Shown one piece after another: positions 1 through 6,898 of a stretch of DNA of 26,557 nucleotides. The stretch's first letter is position 1. The number at the start of each line of letters is the position of its first letter. Source of the DNA: Actinomycetota bacterium (lineage in GTDB: Bacteria > Actinomycetota > Acidimicrobiia > Acidimicrobiales > Ilumatobacteraceae); assembly GCA_005800965.1 (NCBI GenBank), contig SYEA01000019.1, positions 1-26,557 of the forward strand, in the 5' to 3' direction. A program made the position numbers and the translations under genes. The notes under the pieces were generated by a model, which had not been told where the DNA came from, did not search any database, and saw nothing but the letters and a program-made list of their open reading frames with translations.

Positions 1-576
1 AGCCATCCTGTGCTGTTGTTCGTGGGTCGTATCCAGCCGTTGAAAGGTGTTGATGTTGCAGTCGAGACGCTGGCTGCGCTGTCGCACCGCGATGCGGTGT
101 TGCTCATCGTTGGCGGGGCAAGTGGTATGGCCGGTGACCTTGAGTTGGCGCGTGTAATTGCACTTGCTGAACGCCTAGGCGTAGCCAATCGAGTGAAGTT
201 CATTGCACCGCAGCCACACCATCTGTTGAGCACGTACTATCGCGCCGCCGATGTGGTGCTGGTTCCGTCACGCAGCGAGAGTTTTGGTCTGGTTGCACTC
301 GAAGCCTCGGCCTGCGGCACGCCCGTTGTCGCCACAGCTGTGGGGGGCTTATTGTCGCTGGTTGAAGATGGCGTCAACGGCTTCTTGGTGCCTGATCGCG
401 ATGTGGATCTCTTCGCTCGACGTGTCACCGAGGTGCTTGACGATTCGCATTTGGCGCAGCGACTGAGCAGTCAAGCAGTATTGCGCAGCTCTAGATACTC
501 ATGGCAGCATGCCGCGATGCGCATGCGTCGTGTCGTTGCCGAATTCGCCCGGCGCGATCTCGTACTCTGCGAATAG
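1..576 (+). CDS. mshA: GT4-family glycosyltransferase, probably MshA (5' end outside window)
   Basis: This is the C-terminal catalytic half of a GT-B fold retaining glycosyltransferase. The reading frame is open from base 1, so the start lies upstream. The visible part opens with LLFVGRIQPLKGVD, which closely resembles the start of the nucleotide-sugar domain of MshA, the enzyme that transfers GlcNAc to inositol-3-phosphate in mycothiol synthesis. Further on, PSRSESFGLVALEASACGTP (about bases 265-324) contains the GT4 E-x7-E motif that binds the sugar nucleotide. It is followed by GV.GFLVPDRD. The neighbour is a YbjN-domain gene, as downstream of mshA in Mycobacterium (Rv0486/Rv0487), which supports the MshA call over a generic GT4 enzyme. 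The protein should be cytosolic. Substrate specificity cannot be proven from the visible half. Confidence 0.72.
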   Translation, partial: SHPVLLFVGRIQPLKGVDVAVETLAALSHRDAVLLIVGGASGMAGDLELARVIALAERLGVANRVKFIAPQPHHLLSTYYRAADVVLVPSRSESFGLVALEASACGTPVVATAVGGLLSLVEDGVNGFLVPDRDVDLFARRVTEVLDDSHLAQRLSSQAVLRSSRYSWQHAAMRMRRVVAEFARRDLVLCE

Positions 577-583
577 CCGCACA

Positions 584-1051
584 ATGAGCAACCTCTTTGA
601 TGAAGGTCAGCGCGCCACGCTGGAGCGGCGTATCGACGAGTGGCTTGCCACGGTGCACACCCAACACCCACAGACGGTGGCAACTGGGCGGGCCAGCGAT
701 GACCCTGATCGCTGGATGGTGCGGCTGCACGGTGAAGCCAAGGAATTCACCACGATTTGGCTGCGTCTCGGGCAGCGCACATTGCGGTATGAAACGTATG
801 TGATGCCGTACCCCGAAGAACACGCCAGTGAGGTCTTTGAATTGTTGCTACGCCGCAACGAACGACTCGTCGGGGCCCACTATGCACTCGGCGCCGAACA
901 AGCAGTCTTTCTCACCGGCGAGCTGGTGCTGACCGCAGTGGTCGAAGCAGAACTCGATCGCATCATCGGCACACTTTTTGCAACCGTTGAAGCCCACTTC
1001 GATGAACTCGTACGGCTGGGCTTTGCCAGCAGATTCCTGACTGCTGAGTAG
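584..1051 (+). CDS. YbjN-domain protein (type III secretion chaperone-like fold)
   Basis: A 155-residue soluble protein that starts MSNLFDEGQRATLERRIDEW. The central part (WMVRLHGEAKEFTTIWLRLGQ, then RTLRYETYVMP, then a segment ending LLRRNERLVGAHYAL) fits the YbjN / T3SS-chaperone-like family common in actinobacteria. The open frame extends upstream to 509, but that would overlap the glycosyltransferase by 68 bp and add a non-family N-terminus, so the ATG at 584 is preferred; it lies 7 nt after the preceding stop. The biochemical role of this family in actinobacteria is not established. Its place behind mshA matches Rv0487 in M. tuberculosis, so a link to thiol metabolism or to MshA is possible but is inference. 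Confidence 0.75.
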   Translation: MSNLFDEGQRATLERRIDEWLATVHTQHPQTVATGRASDDPDRWMVRLHGEAKEFTTIWLRLGQRTLRYETYVMPYPEEHASEVFELLLRRNERLVGAHYALGAEQAVFLTGELVLTAVVEAELDRIIGTLFATVEAHFDELVRLGFASRFLTAE

Positions 1052-1054
1052 CCT
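1049..1054 (+). promoter_or_regulatory. Putative -10 box TAGCCT for leaderless proC
   Basis: TAGCCT matches the actinobacterial TAnnnT -10 pattern and ends 7 nt before the GTG of proC, so transcription would begin at or next to the start codon. Its first three bases are the stop codon of the upstream gene. No clear -35 is visible. The same spacing recurs at other genes in the window. Confidence 0.4.
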
Positions 1055-1061
1055 TCGCGGA

Positions 1062-1859
1062 GTGGCAACTGGTGCGATGCTCGCCATCATTGGCGGCGGC
1101 AACATGGGTTGTGCCATGGTGCAGGGCTTGTTGCGCGCCGGACACGCGGCTAGCGACCTGGTGATTGTCGAAACCAGCGCTGATCGCCGTGCCGAACTAA
1201 CAAAACTCTTGGCGAGCATCAAAATTGCTGCAGACACACCACGCTGTGATGAAGCGATCATTGCGGTGAAGCCTGCCGATGTGGCGACTGCCTGCGAGAG
1301 GGTCGTTGCGGCTGGCGCACGACGGGTGATCTCTATCGCAGCGGGGGTGCGAATCGCGGCGATCCAAGCTGCCTGCGGTGCCGAGGTGCGGGTCATTCGG
1401 GCGATGCCAAACACACCAGCAGTCGTTGGTCTTTCAGCAACCGCGATGGCTGTCTCTCACACTTGTGACGATGCGGACCGAACCTGGGCCCGCACGCTGT
1501 TGCAAAGCATCGGCATTGTTGCGGAGATTGACGAGGCAATGCTGGATGCATTTACGGGTTTGATCGGCTCGGGGCCGGCGTATGTGTTTTATGTCGCCGA
1601 GTCATTGCAGGCAGCAGCAGTCGCTGAGGGTTTTGACGAAGCAACGAGTGCCAAACTGGTGGCGCAACTGCTGGTGGGTGCTGCAGCGTTGCTGGAACGC
1701 GAGCCTCAGCACGCCCGCGAGTTGCGACAACGAGTCACTTCACCAAATGGAACCACGGCTGCGGGTGTCACTGCGTTGAATGACCGCAAGACGCACGATG
1801 CTTTCGTCGCTGCAGTGCGAGCAGCGACGCAGCGCAGCAAAGAACTCGGCGATGCGTAG
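1062..1859 (+). CDS. proC: Pyrroline-5-carboxylate reductase
   Basis: A 265-residue cytosolic enzyme for the last step of proline synthesis, reducing 1-pyrroline-5-carboxylate to proline with NAD(P)H. The N-terminus has the Rossmann dinucleotide-binding loop IIGGGNMG (residues 9-16). The middle has the family segment VIRAMPNTPA, and GLIGSGPAYVFYVAE follows at the start of the dimerisation domain. The C-terminal RVTSPNGTTAAGV is the conserved active-site segment. Length is normal for the family. The GTG at 1062 is used because a TAGCCT box ends 7 nt upstream. The ATG at 1077 (MLAIIGGGNMG) would also give a complete Rossmann fold, so the true start could be five codons later. The gene follows the YbjN gene by 10 bp. 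Confidence 0.93.
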   Translation: MATGAMLAIIGGGNMGCAMVQGLLRAGHAASDLVIVETSADRRAELTKLLASIKIAADTPRCDEAIIAVKPADVATACERVVAAGARRVISIAAGVRIAAIQAACGAEVRVIRAMPNTPAVVGLSATAMAVSHTCDDADRTWARTLLQSIGIVAEIDEAMLDAFTGLIGSGPAYVFYVAESLQAAAVAEGFDEATSAKLVAQLLVGAAALLEREPQHARELRQRVTSPNGTTAAGVTALNDRKTHDAFVAAVRAATQRSKELGDA

Positions 1860-1940
1860 CAGCGCTCAGGTCAGGATAGCAACCTCGAATCCCGATCAGT
1901 GGTCGGCGGGTAGCACGGCAAAAACTCTGCAAAGTTGGTG

Positions 1941-1968
1941 TTGCATTTTGCTAAACGGTGCGTAAGGT
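1941..1968 (+). promoter_or_regulatory. Putative promoter of the intergenic structured RNA
   Basis: TTGCAT (1941-1946), a 16-bp spacer and TAAGGT (1963-1968) make a reasonable sigma-70-type promoter with an actinobacterial TAnnnT -10. Transcription would start near 1975. No start codon lies close downstream, unlike the leaderless genes nearby, which fits an RNA product. The 9-mer GTAAGGTAG recurs at 3013-3021, ahead of the microprotein gene. Confidence 0.4.
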
Positions 1969-2076
1969 AGCAATACAGATCACCGGACGGCTTGCCGTTC
2001 CGGGAGTCGCACCCGCAAGGGTTGCGCCGTATGGGTCGGTGCCGTCGGGGGGTTGGCACCGGCCCTTACGTTTTTT
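1961..2076 (+). ncRNA. Candidate structured RNA (small RNA or attenuator leader)
   Basis: This non-coding segment can fold into three successive hairpins. Hairpin 1 pairs 1983-1990 with 1995-2003 around CTTG with one bulge. Hairpin 2 pairs CGCACCC (2008-2014) with GGG...TGCG (2019-2026) around a GCAA tetraloop. The third, 2028-2070, is a strong terminator followed by six T. In addition CGTAAGG (1961-1967) is exactly complementary to CCTTACG (2064-2070), so the 3' arm of the terminator has an alternative partner if transcription begins far enough upstream. I do not recognise it as a known riboswitch, SRP RNA, 6S RNA, RNase P or tmRNA. The next gene seems to have its own promoter after the terminator, which favours an independent small RNA of about 100 nt. 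A regulatory leader acting on the SAM-hydrolysing enzyme gene is the alternative. Confidence 0.5.
2028..2076 (+). terminator. Strong intrinsic terminator
   Basis: A 16-position stem pairs 2028-2043 with 2055-2070, with one T-T mismatch (2032/2066) and one G-U pair, around an 11-nt G-rich loop. It is followed directly by TTTTTT (2071-2076). This is the only textbook intrinsic terminator I found in the window. It ends transcripts from the upstream structured RNA and any readthrough from proC. Confidence 0.82.
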
Positions 2077-2085
2077 CTGGCCTAG

Positions 2086-2115
2086 TTCGCTACATCGCTG
2101 CACTGGTCGTAGCGT
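2086..2115 (+). promoter_or_regulatory. Putative leaderless promoter of the DUF62 gene
   Basis: TTCGCT (2086-2091), an 18-bp spacer and TAGCGT (2110-2115). The -10 ends 9 nt before the GTG at 2125, and no Shine-Dalgarno sequence precedes that codon. A short inverted repeat, CGCTAC (2088-2093) / GTAGCG (2109-2114), overlaps both elements and might be an operator. Confidence 0.42.
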
Positions 2116-2124
2116 GACCAAGCG

Positions 2125-3003
2125 GTGAACACACAGCGCTACGACACCATCTCGTTTCTCTCCGACTATGGAACGCGAGACGAATTCGTCGGCATCGTCA
2201 AATGCGTTATTTCGGATCTCGCACCGCACGCAAAAGTGATCGACTTGACCCACGAGATTGCACCATTCGATGTGCGCGCAGGTTCACTCGCCCTGGCGCG
2301 CTGCATTTCGTATGTGCCTTCAGGCATTGTGCTTGCCGTGGTTGACCCCGGTGTAGGCACGAGCCGCCGTGGTGTGGCGGTGTCGGTCGGCGGGGGCCGC
2401 GGAGTGCTGATTGGCCCGGATAACGGCCTGCTCTCAATGGGCACGGCACTGGCGGGTGGCGCCGACGCTGCAGTCGTGCTGAACAACCCCGAGTATCAAC
2501 TCGGCGCACCTGGCGACACGTTTGCGGGCCGCGACATCTTTGCACCGGCTGCGGCGCATTTGTGTAACGGAGTTCCTTTCGCTGCGCTCGGCGATGCAAT
2601 CGATCCCGGCTTGTTGTTGCCGGGAGTAGTTCCGCTGCCGCGCACCGAAGCAGAAGGCATCGTTGCCGAGATCACCTGGGTGGATCGCTATGGCAATTGT
2701 CAACTCAACGTCGGCCCTGATGAAGTTGAGTCACTCGGTTCAATGATGAGCGTCGTGATGACCACTGCATCTGGTGAGCGCACCGCTCGTGCCGCAAGCG
2801 TCGTGAAGAACTTTGCCGAGATCGGTGGCGGTATCGGCTTGGTCATCGATTCGTTCGGGATGTTGGCGATCTGCGCCAACCGTGGTTCGGCATCGGATGA
2901 GTTGAACATTACGGTCGGTGACGCAGTCACGCTCTCTGCGTTGGACGAAACCGCTGGTATCACAACGAACGTTGAGTTGCGCCGTAGCCCAAAGAGCACC
3001 TGA
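2125..3003 (+). CDS. S-adenosyl-L-methionine hydrolase (adenosine-forming), DUF62 family
   Basis: A 292-residue cytosolic protein of the SAM hydroxide adenosyltransferase family, which splits SAM into adenosine and methionine using hydroxide. The family is related to the bacterial fluorinase and chlorinase. Visible family motifs in order are FLSDYGTRDEF (residues 11-21), VIDLTHEI (38-45), AVVDPGVGTSRR (71-82), IGPDNGLL (96-103), GDTFAGRDIFAPAAAHL (130-146) and WVDRYGNCQLN in the C-terminal domain. The length is typical. A strong terminator sits just upstream and the GTG start follows a TAGCGT box by 9 nt, so it is probably its own transcription unit. Its cell function is usually described as SAM or nucleoside homeostasis. 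A halogenase role is unlikely given the ordinary family motifs and the lack of a biosynthetic cluster. Confidence 0.9.
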   Translation: MNTQRYDTISFLSDYGTRDEFVGIVKCVISDLAPHAKVIDLTHEIAPFDVRAGSLALARCISYVPSGIVLAVVDPGVGTSRRGVAVSVGGGRGVLIGPDNGLLSMGTALAGGADAAVVLNNPEYQLGAPGDTFAGRDIFAPAAAHLCNGVPFAALGDAIDPGLLLPGVVPLPRTEAEGIVAEITWVDRYGNCQLNVGPDEVESLGSMMSVVMTTASGERTARAASVVKNFAEIGGGIGLVIDSFGMLAICANRGSASDELNITVGDAVTLSALDETAGITTNVELRRSPKST

Positions 3004-3013
3004 GCGAAATCGG

Positions 3014-3019
3014 TAAGGT
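3014..3019 (+). promoter_or_regulatory. Putative -10 box TAAGGT for the microprotein and acyl-CoA synthetase
   Basis: TAAGGT ends 7 nt before the GTG at 3027, the same geometry as at other putatively leaderless genes here. It lies just after the stop codon of the preceding gene. No convincing -35 is visible. It could drive both the microprotein and the acyl-CoA synthetase gene. Confidence 0.38.
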
Positions 3020-3026
3020 AGTCGTC

Positions 3027-3110
3027 GTGCGTCCAGCCACCACTCTGGCTCTTGGTTTGTTGATTGCGGCAATCTTTGTCGCTGGCCTAGTTTCCATTTT
3101 GATGAGTTAA
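3027..3110 (+). CDS. 27-residue single-helix membrane microprotein
   Basis: A short frame, GTG at 3027 to TAA at 3108-3110, starts MRPATTLALG and ends AGLVSILMS. The product is one Arg near the N-terminus followed by about 20 continuous hydrophobic residues, which is one transmembrane helix with the N-terminus probably in the cytosol. A TAAGGT -10 box ends 7 nt upstream of the GTG, suggesting leaderless expression. The next gene, an acyl-CoA synthetase, starts 26 nt downstream behind a good ribosome binding site. I know no family for it. It is below normal gene-calling length and could be a chance open frame, but hydrophobicity, promoter spacing and its fit in an otherwise empty gap argue for a real gene. 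Confidence 0.45.
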   Translation: MRPATTLALGLLIAAIFVAGLVSILMS

Positions 3111-3124
3111 TCAGTGGGCGAAAA

Positions 3125-3129
3125 GGGAG
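3125..3129 (+). promoter_or_regulatory. Ribosome binding site of the acyl-CoA synthetase gene
   Basis: GGGAG lies 7 nt before the ATG at 3137. It is a clear Shine-Dalgarno sequence, in contrast to the leaderless-looking genes around it, and implies translation from within a longer message. Confidence 0.65.
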
Positions 3130-3136
3130 CAACACC

Positions 3137-4636
3137 ATGAACGTCGCATCAGTATTGAATCACCACCCAGCAACGTCGTCAGCAATCGTGAGCCGCGGCG
3201 TCACCACCAGTTATGGCGAACTGCAAATGCAGATTGGGGCGATGCGTGGCGCACTTGAGGGCCTCGGGGTGGGCAAGGGTGATCGCGTCGCGTTGCTGTG
3301 TGGCAACACGATTGAATTTGTCGTTGCGTACTTCGCTTGTTTGGGACGTGGCATTGTGTGCGTGCCGCTCAACCCAACTGCGCCATCCCCCGAGTTGCAG
3401 CGCGAGTTGAGCGTGATTAGCGCACGAGCGGTAGTGATTGCGCCGTCAGCCGTTGCTGGGTGGTCAGGGGTGGATCGTTCGGCACTTGGGCATCTTGAGC
3501 ATGTGATCGCCACGACGCAAGACCTCGATGGTGCGCTGCAGTTTCGTGATTTGTTGCGGCACGAAGCCGCACCAGTTGTGGACATGCAACCCAACGACTT
3601 GGCCATCATGTTGTTCACCAGCGGCACCGCTGGCTCGCCCAAAGCAGCGATGTTGTCGCACGGCAACCTGCAGTCGAATCTGGATCAACTCGCCCAAGTT
3701 CGCCGCCTCGATCACACCGACGTGGTGTTCGGAGTCTTGCCCCTTTTCCATATTTTTGGGCTCAATGTGGTGCTGGCGTATTCGCTCATGCGCGGAGCAT
3801 CGCTAGTGCTGATTGAACGGTTCGACCCAATGACGGCGATCGAAACGATTCGAGATCGCAAGGTCACATTGATTCCTGGGGCGCCACCACTGTGGATGGC
3901 ATTCGAACAGATGCCTACTTTGCCCAAAGATTCGTTTGCATCGGTGCGCATCGCGTTGACCGGTGCTTCCAAAATGCCCGAGCACACCACCCGAGCATTA
4001 TTTGAGCGGTATGGTCTGCTCGTCACCGAGGGCTATGGGCTCACGGAGTGTGCGCCAGTGGTGACCACTACGACAAATGTCGAAAAAACCACGGCTCTCA
4101 CCAAGATTGGTTCAATCGGCCGCGTATTGCCGGGCGTCGAAGTGCGTCTTGTCGATGAAAGTGGTGAAAACGCCCTGCGCGGTGATGCCGGAGAAATTTG
4201 GGTGCGTGGCCCGAACGTATTTCTCGGCTATTTCGAAGACCCACAGGCCACGGCACGGGCGCTGACTGACGATGGCTGGTTGCGAACGGGTGATATCGCC
4301 GTCATTGACGACGACGGATTTTTCTATTTGGTGGACCGTGCCAAAGATTTGATTATCGTCTCGGGTTTCAACGTGTATCCAGCCGAGGTTGAAGAAGCAA
4401 TTCGCGAGCATTCGGCAGTTGCTCAAGCGGCGGTTGTTGGTGTTGAACATCCACACTCTGGTGAAGCAGTTCGGGCCTATGTCGTGCTGCGGCCAGATGC
4501 GCATCTTGACGAAGACGCGGTCATCGACCATTGCCGTGCTCGGTTGGCACGGTACAAGTGCCCGACCAAGGTGTTGTTTGTGACGCAACTTCCCGTGGGT
4601 GCCACGGGCAAGGTGTTGCGCCGCGAACTTCGCTAG
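3137..4636 (+). CDS. Long-chain fatty acid--CoA ligase-like acyl-CoA synthetase
   Basis: A 499-residue member of the class I adenylate-forming (ANL) superfamily. It would activate a carboxylic acid with ATP to an acyl-AMP and then load it on CoA. Core motifs are all present: the phosphate-binding TSGTAGSPKA (residues 161-170), YGLTE (300-304), the hinge segment WLRTGDIAVIDDDGFFYLVD (381-400) with D400-R401 and K403, GFNVYP (410-415), and the catalytic lysine of the C-terminal domain in TGKVLRRELR (K492). There is no signal peptide or membrane helix. The sequence looks most like FadD-type fatty acyl-CoA or benzoate-CoA ligases, but the substrate cannot be read from it. The stop codon overlaps that of the convergent membrane-protein gene, with no terminator between them. 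Confidence 0.85.
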   Translation: MNVASVLNHHPATSSAIVSRGVTTSYGELQMQIGAMRGALEGLGVGKGDRVALLCGNTIEFVVAYFACLGRGIVCVPLNPTAPSPELQRELSVISARAVVIAPSAVAGWSGVDRSALGHLEHVIATTQDLDGALQFRDLLRHEAAPVVDMQPNDLAIMLFTSGTAGSPKAAMLSHGNLQSNLDQLAQVRRLDHTDVVFGVLPLFHIFGLNVVLAYSLMRGASLVLIERFDPMTAIETIRDRKVTLIPGAPPLWMAFEQMPTLPKDSFASVRIALTGASKMPEHTTRALFERYGLLVTEGYGLTECAPVVTTTTNVEKTTALTKIGSIGRVLPGVEVRLVDESGENALRGDAGEIWVRGPNVFLGYFEDPQATARALTDDGWLRTGDIAVIDDDGFFYLVDRAKDLIIVSGFNVYPAEVEEAIREHSAVAQAAVVGVEHPHSGEAVRAYVVLRPDAHLDEDAVIDHCRARLARYKCPTKVLFVTQLPVGATGKVLRRELR

Positions 4637-5415
4637 CTGCGTTCGCCGTATCCCTGTTCGCCGTAGCGCTGTTGGTTGAGTTGAAACGAGGCGGGTCGCT
4701 CTGTGGTGCGTGCGCTTGGCACGAGGAAGCCGACAAACAAGATCACCACACCCACGGACAGCGTGATGGTGAAGGCGCGTTCTTCGCCAAAACGTCCAGC
4801 AAGTGATCCGCTGGCGGACAACACCAACGTGCCAAGTGCAATCAGCACGTTGCTAGCAACCAGACGTCTCGGTGTAACCGCCCCTTGTCGGCGAGCGCCG
4901 GCAAACGCAGGTGTTCGTTTGGCGACGAGCCGTGCAATTGACCACAGTGCCCCAAGAATGATGATGAGGGCAGGCACACCCGAACCGATCGCGGCAAGAA
5001 TTCTCGGCAGCGCACCAAAGTGATCACGGGCGCGCGGAAACTCATCCGCGATAAACGGCTTGGTAGTCGGCGCCACCACCATGACCCCCACAGCGAACGC
5101 ACTGAGCAGCGCCAAAATGCGGCGCAGTGGAAGTGCAATTCGATCACCAGTAAGAAGCGCGATTGAACCGAGTGCCAGCCAGGCGACATTCAACACTGCG
5201 CCAGCGGTGAAGAACACGCGGAAGACGCCGTTCGACCAGCCGGTAGCGGTTGCCCACCAGAGTGCAAACGAGCCCACAGCGAACAACGACATGGCCATCG
5301 CCCAGGCCGAGTGATGGGTGAGTCGGCGGCGGTGCCAGCGATCGGCGGTCACCAGTGCAAACACCAACGCAACAAGGCTGGCAAAGGCAGCCAACGATGT
5401 AGTGAGTTCGTTCAC
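4633..5415 (-). CDS. Seven-helix integral membrane protein of unknown function
   Basis: A 260-residue protein with about seven hydrophobic segments, near residues 5-24, 36-58, 64-89, 98-117, 136-164, 183-207 and 213-233, and a polar C-terminal tail rich in Gln, Arg and Gly. No catalytic, metal-binding or cofactor motif stands out, and I do not recognise the family. The start is a GTG with no Shine-Dalgarno sequence but with a TAGCCT box 9 nt upstream. It is divergent from rex (149-bp gap), so the two may share control, and convergent with the acyl-CoA synthetase. Base composition is like that of its neighbours. Confidence 0.7.
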   Translation of the reverse strand: MNELTTSLAAFASLVALVFALVTADRWHRRRLTHHSAWAMAMSLFAVGSFALWWATATGWSNGVFRVFFTAGAVLNVAWLALGSIALLTGDRIALPLRRILALLSAFAVGVMVVAPTTKPFIADEFPRARDHFGALPRILAAIGSGVPALIIILGALWSIARLVAKRTPAFAGARRQGAVTPRRLVASNVLIALGTLVLSASGSLAGRFGEERAFTITLSVGVVILFVGFLVPSARTTERPASFQLNQQRYGEQGYGERS

Positions 5416-5424
5416 GCGCAGTGA

Positions 5425-5430
5425 AGGCTA
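5425..5430 (-). promoter_or_regulatory. Putative -10 box TAGCCT for the seven-helix membrane protein
   Basis: On the minus strand this reads TAGCCT and ends 9 nt before the GTG start at 5415. It is identical to the boxes ahead of proC and the gene at 6283. Confidence 0.4.
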
Positions 5431-5530
5431 GGCAACGAGCGCCTGGTGGGTCAGTCGGCGACGGTGCGATAGAGATCCCACCTTGATGAGAGAGGTCTCG
5501 TGGCATGCGGCACGCAGCTGAGAGGGGCTC

Positions 5531-5558
5531 GTGAAACTATGCGCAAGCGCCGTACCCT
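5531..5558 (+). promoter_or_regulatory. Putative leaderless promoter of rex
   Basis: TACCCT (5553-5558) fits TAnnnT and ends 6 nt before the rex ATG, so transcription would start at the A of ATG. A weak -35-like GTGAAA (5531-5536) is 16 bp upstream. There is no Shine-Dalgarno sequence in front of the ATG. Confidence 0.42.
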
Positions 5559-5564
5559 GAAGAT

Positions 5565-6254
5565 ATGACTGCTGCTGATAAGACTGCATCGCCCCGCCGA
5601 CGTCGAATTCCTAGCGCGGCGGTGAATCGTCTGCCGGTGTATTTGCAGATTCTCACCGATCTTGAGCTCACTGAAACTTCGCAGGTGTCAAGTGATCAGT
5701 TGGCAGCCCTCGCCAATGTCAACGCAGCAAAAGTTCGCAAAGATCTTTCGTATCTCGGTACCTACGGCACGCGCGGTGTCGGTTACGAGGTGGCTTTCCT
5801 GATTTATCAAATCAAGCGTGAACTTGGTTTGCTTACCGAATGGAAGACCATTGTGGTTGGTGCTGGCAACCTCGGTTCGGCCATCACCGTCAATGGCGGT
5901 TTTGCTTCACGTGGGTTTCCAGTTGTGGCAATTTTTGATGTTGACCCACGCAAGGTCGGCACCATAGTGGGCGAACTCAGCGTGCGCAACCTAGATGAAA
6001 TGTGCGAGTTCGTGCGCGCCAACGGTGTGCAGATTGGTGTGCTGGCAGTGCCATCCACAGCGGCGCAATCGGTGGCCGATGACTTGATGGCTGCAGGTAT
6101 TGGGTCGCTCCTCAACTTTGCGCCAGTGGTGTTGACCACGACCAAAGGCGTGACGGTACGCAACGTCGACCTCGGTGTGGAATTGCAGATTCTTGGCTAT
6201 CACGAACAACTTCGTGGGCAAGCGTCATCGCAGCCAAACCGCGTTTCGGTGTAA
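5565..6254 (+). CDS. rex: Redox-sensing transcriptional repressor Rex
   Basis: A 229-residue DNA-binding repressor that senses the NADH/NAD+ ratio and typically controls respiratory and fermentative genes. The N-terminal winged helix includes AAKVRKDLSYLGTYGTRGVGY (about residues 54-74), the hallmark recognition-helix region of Rex. The Rossmann domain has VVGAGNLGSAI (97-107), and the following FDVDPRKVG segment is typical of the NAD(H)-binding fold. The C-terminal helix that swaps between subunits is present (ELQILGYHEQL). The length is normal. In Streptomyces, Rex represses cytochrome bd and its own operon, and a Rex gene a few kb from bc-complex and complex I genes fits that theme. No convincing Rex operator was found before the respiratory cluster. 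Confidence 0.95.
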   Translation: MTAADKTASPRRRRIPSAAVNRLPVYLQILTDLELTETSQVSSDQLAALANVNAAKVRKDLSYLGTYGTRGVGYEVAFLIYQIKRELGLLTEWKTIVVGAGNLGSAITVNGGFASRGFPVVAIFDVDPRKVGTIVGELSVRNLDEMCEFVRANGVQIGVLAVPSTAAQSVADDLMAAGIGSLLNFAPVVLTTTKGVTVRNVDLGVELQILGYHEQLRGQASSQPNRVSV

Positions 6255-6268
6255 CACGCCAGTCGTCG

Positions 6269-6274
6269 TAGCCT
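6269..6274 (+). promoter_or_regulatory. Putative -10 box TAGCCT deciding the start at 6283
   Basis: TAGCCT ends 8 nt before the ATG at 6283 and 5 nt before the overlapping GTG at 6280. By comparison with the 6-9 nt spacing at other genes here, it favours the ATG as the start. Confidence 0.38.
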
Positions 6275-6282
6275 GACGGGTG

Positions 6283-6891
6283 ATGCGTCAGTTGCTGTCG
6301 TGGCGTACCTGGGCTGCTATCGGTGTGCTGCTGGTGCTGGCCACCGTGGTGCAGTTGTTGACGAGTCGTGGGCCGCGCGGCAGCGACGGGGAAGGCGTGC
6401 AGCCAAGTGAGCGACGCGTGACCACGATTGCATCAGTTATGACGATTCAGTCGAGCGAGGCATTCGCAATCATCGACGGGGTCACCGTTGGTTCTGCCTT
6501 GCTCACACTCGATGATGGTCGTGTGGTCACCATTGCTCGCGAAACACCTGGGGAGATTAATTGTGCAGATCGCACAACTCCAGCCGCCTGCGTGCTGCTG
6601 GCCGACATGTTGGGTGAAGGTGTCGTGTGGTACGCGCTCGTCGACTCCGATGGCCCGTCGGTGCGCACGCTGGTGCTGCCGACTCTGGTCGACATGGTGG
6701 ATGGTGGCGATACGGGCGTGTTGGCAAACGGTTGGTATGTGCCCCTCGCCGACGGGGTAGTGCGCACCTGTGCTGGCGCGCCACGCTCATCGACGCTGCG
6801 ATCATTCATTGAGTCGTATTCCGAGACGGGTATTCGCACCGTGCTCGATCTTGATCGAGACGAAGTGGTTGAAGTAATTTGCGCAGGCTGA
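6283..6891 (+). CDS. Membrane-anchored hypothetical protein
   Basis: A 202-residue protein with one N-terminal hydrophobic helix (about residues 11-28) after a short basic start, and a remaining domain predicted to be outside the cell. The outer part contains four Cys, two close together (ADRTTPAAC region), which could form disulfides. No lipobox is visible. I do not recognise a family. A GTG at 6280 is an equally possible start, one codon longer. The gene ends 7 bp from the convergent MenJ-like gene, without a terminator between. It follows rex by 28 bp but carries its own TAGCCT -10 box. Confidence 0.6.
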   Translation: MRQLLSWRTWAAIGVLLVLATVVQLLTSRGPRGSDGEGVQPSERRVTTIASVMTIQSSEAFAIIDGVTVGSALLTLDDGRVVTIARETPGEINCADRTTPAACVLLADMLGEGVVWYALVDSDGPSVRTLVLPTLVDMVDGGDTGVLANGWYVPLADGVVRTCAGAPRSSTLRSFIESYSETGIRTVLDLDRDEVVEVICAG

Positions 6892-6898
6892 ACGCCGT

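Noticed and set aside
509..583. Earlier start for the YbjN-domain gene
   Set aside because: It would overlap the glycosyltransferase gene by 68 bp and adds residues unlike the family.
1961..2076. SAM or SAH riboswitch controlling the DUF62 gene
   Set aside because: The gene context is tempting, but the conserved cores of the SAM and SAH classes I know are not visible, and the gene has its own promoter after the terminator. Kept only as an unclassified structured RNA.
4633..4636. Terminator between the convergent acyl-CoA synthetase and seven-helix genes
   Set aside because: The stop codons overlap at a CTAG and no hairpin with a T-run is present on either strand.
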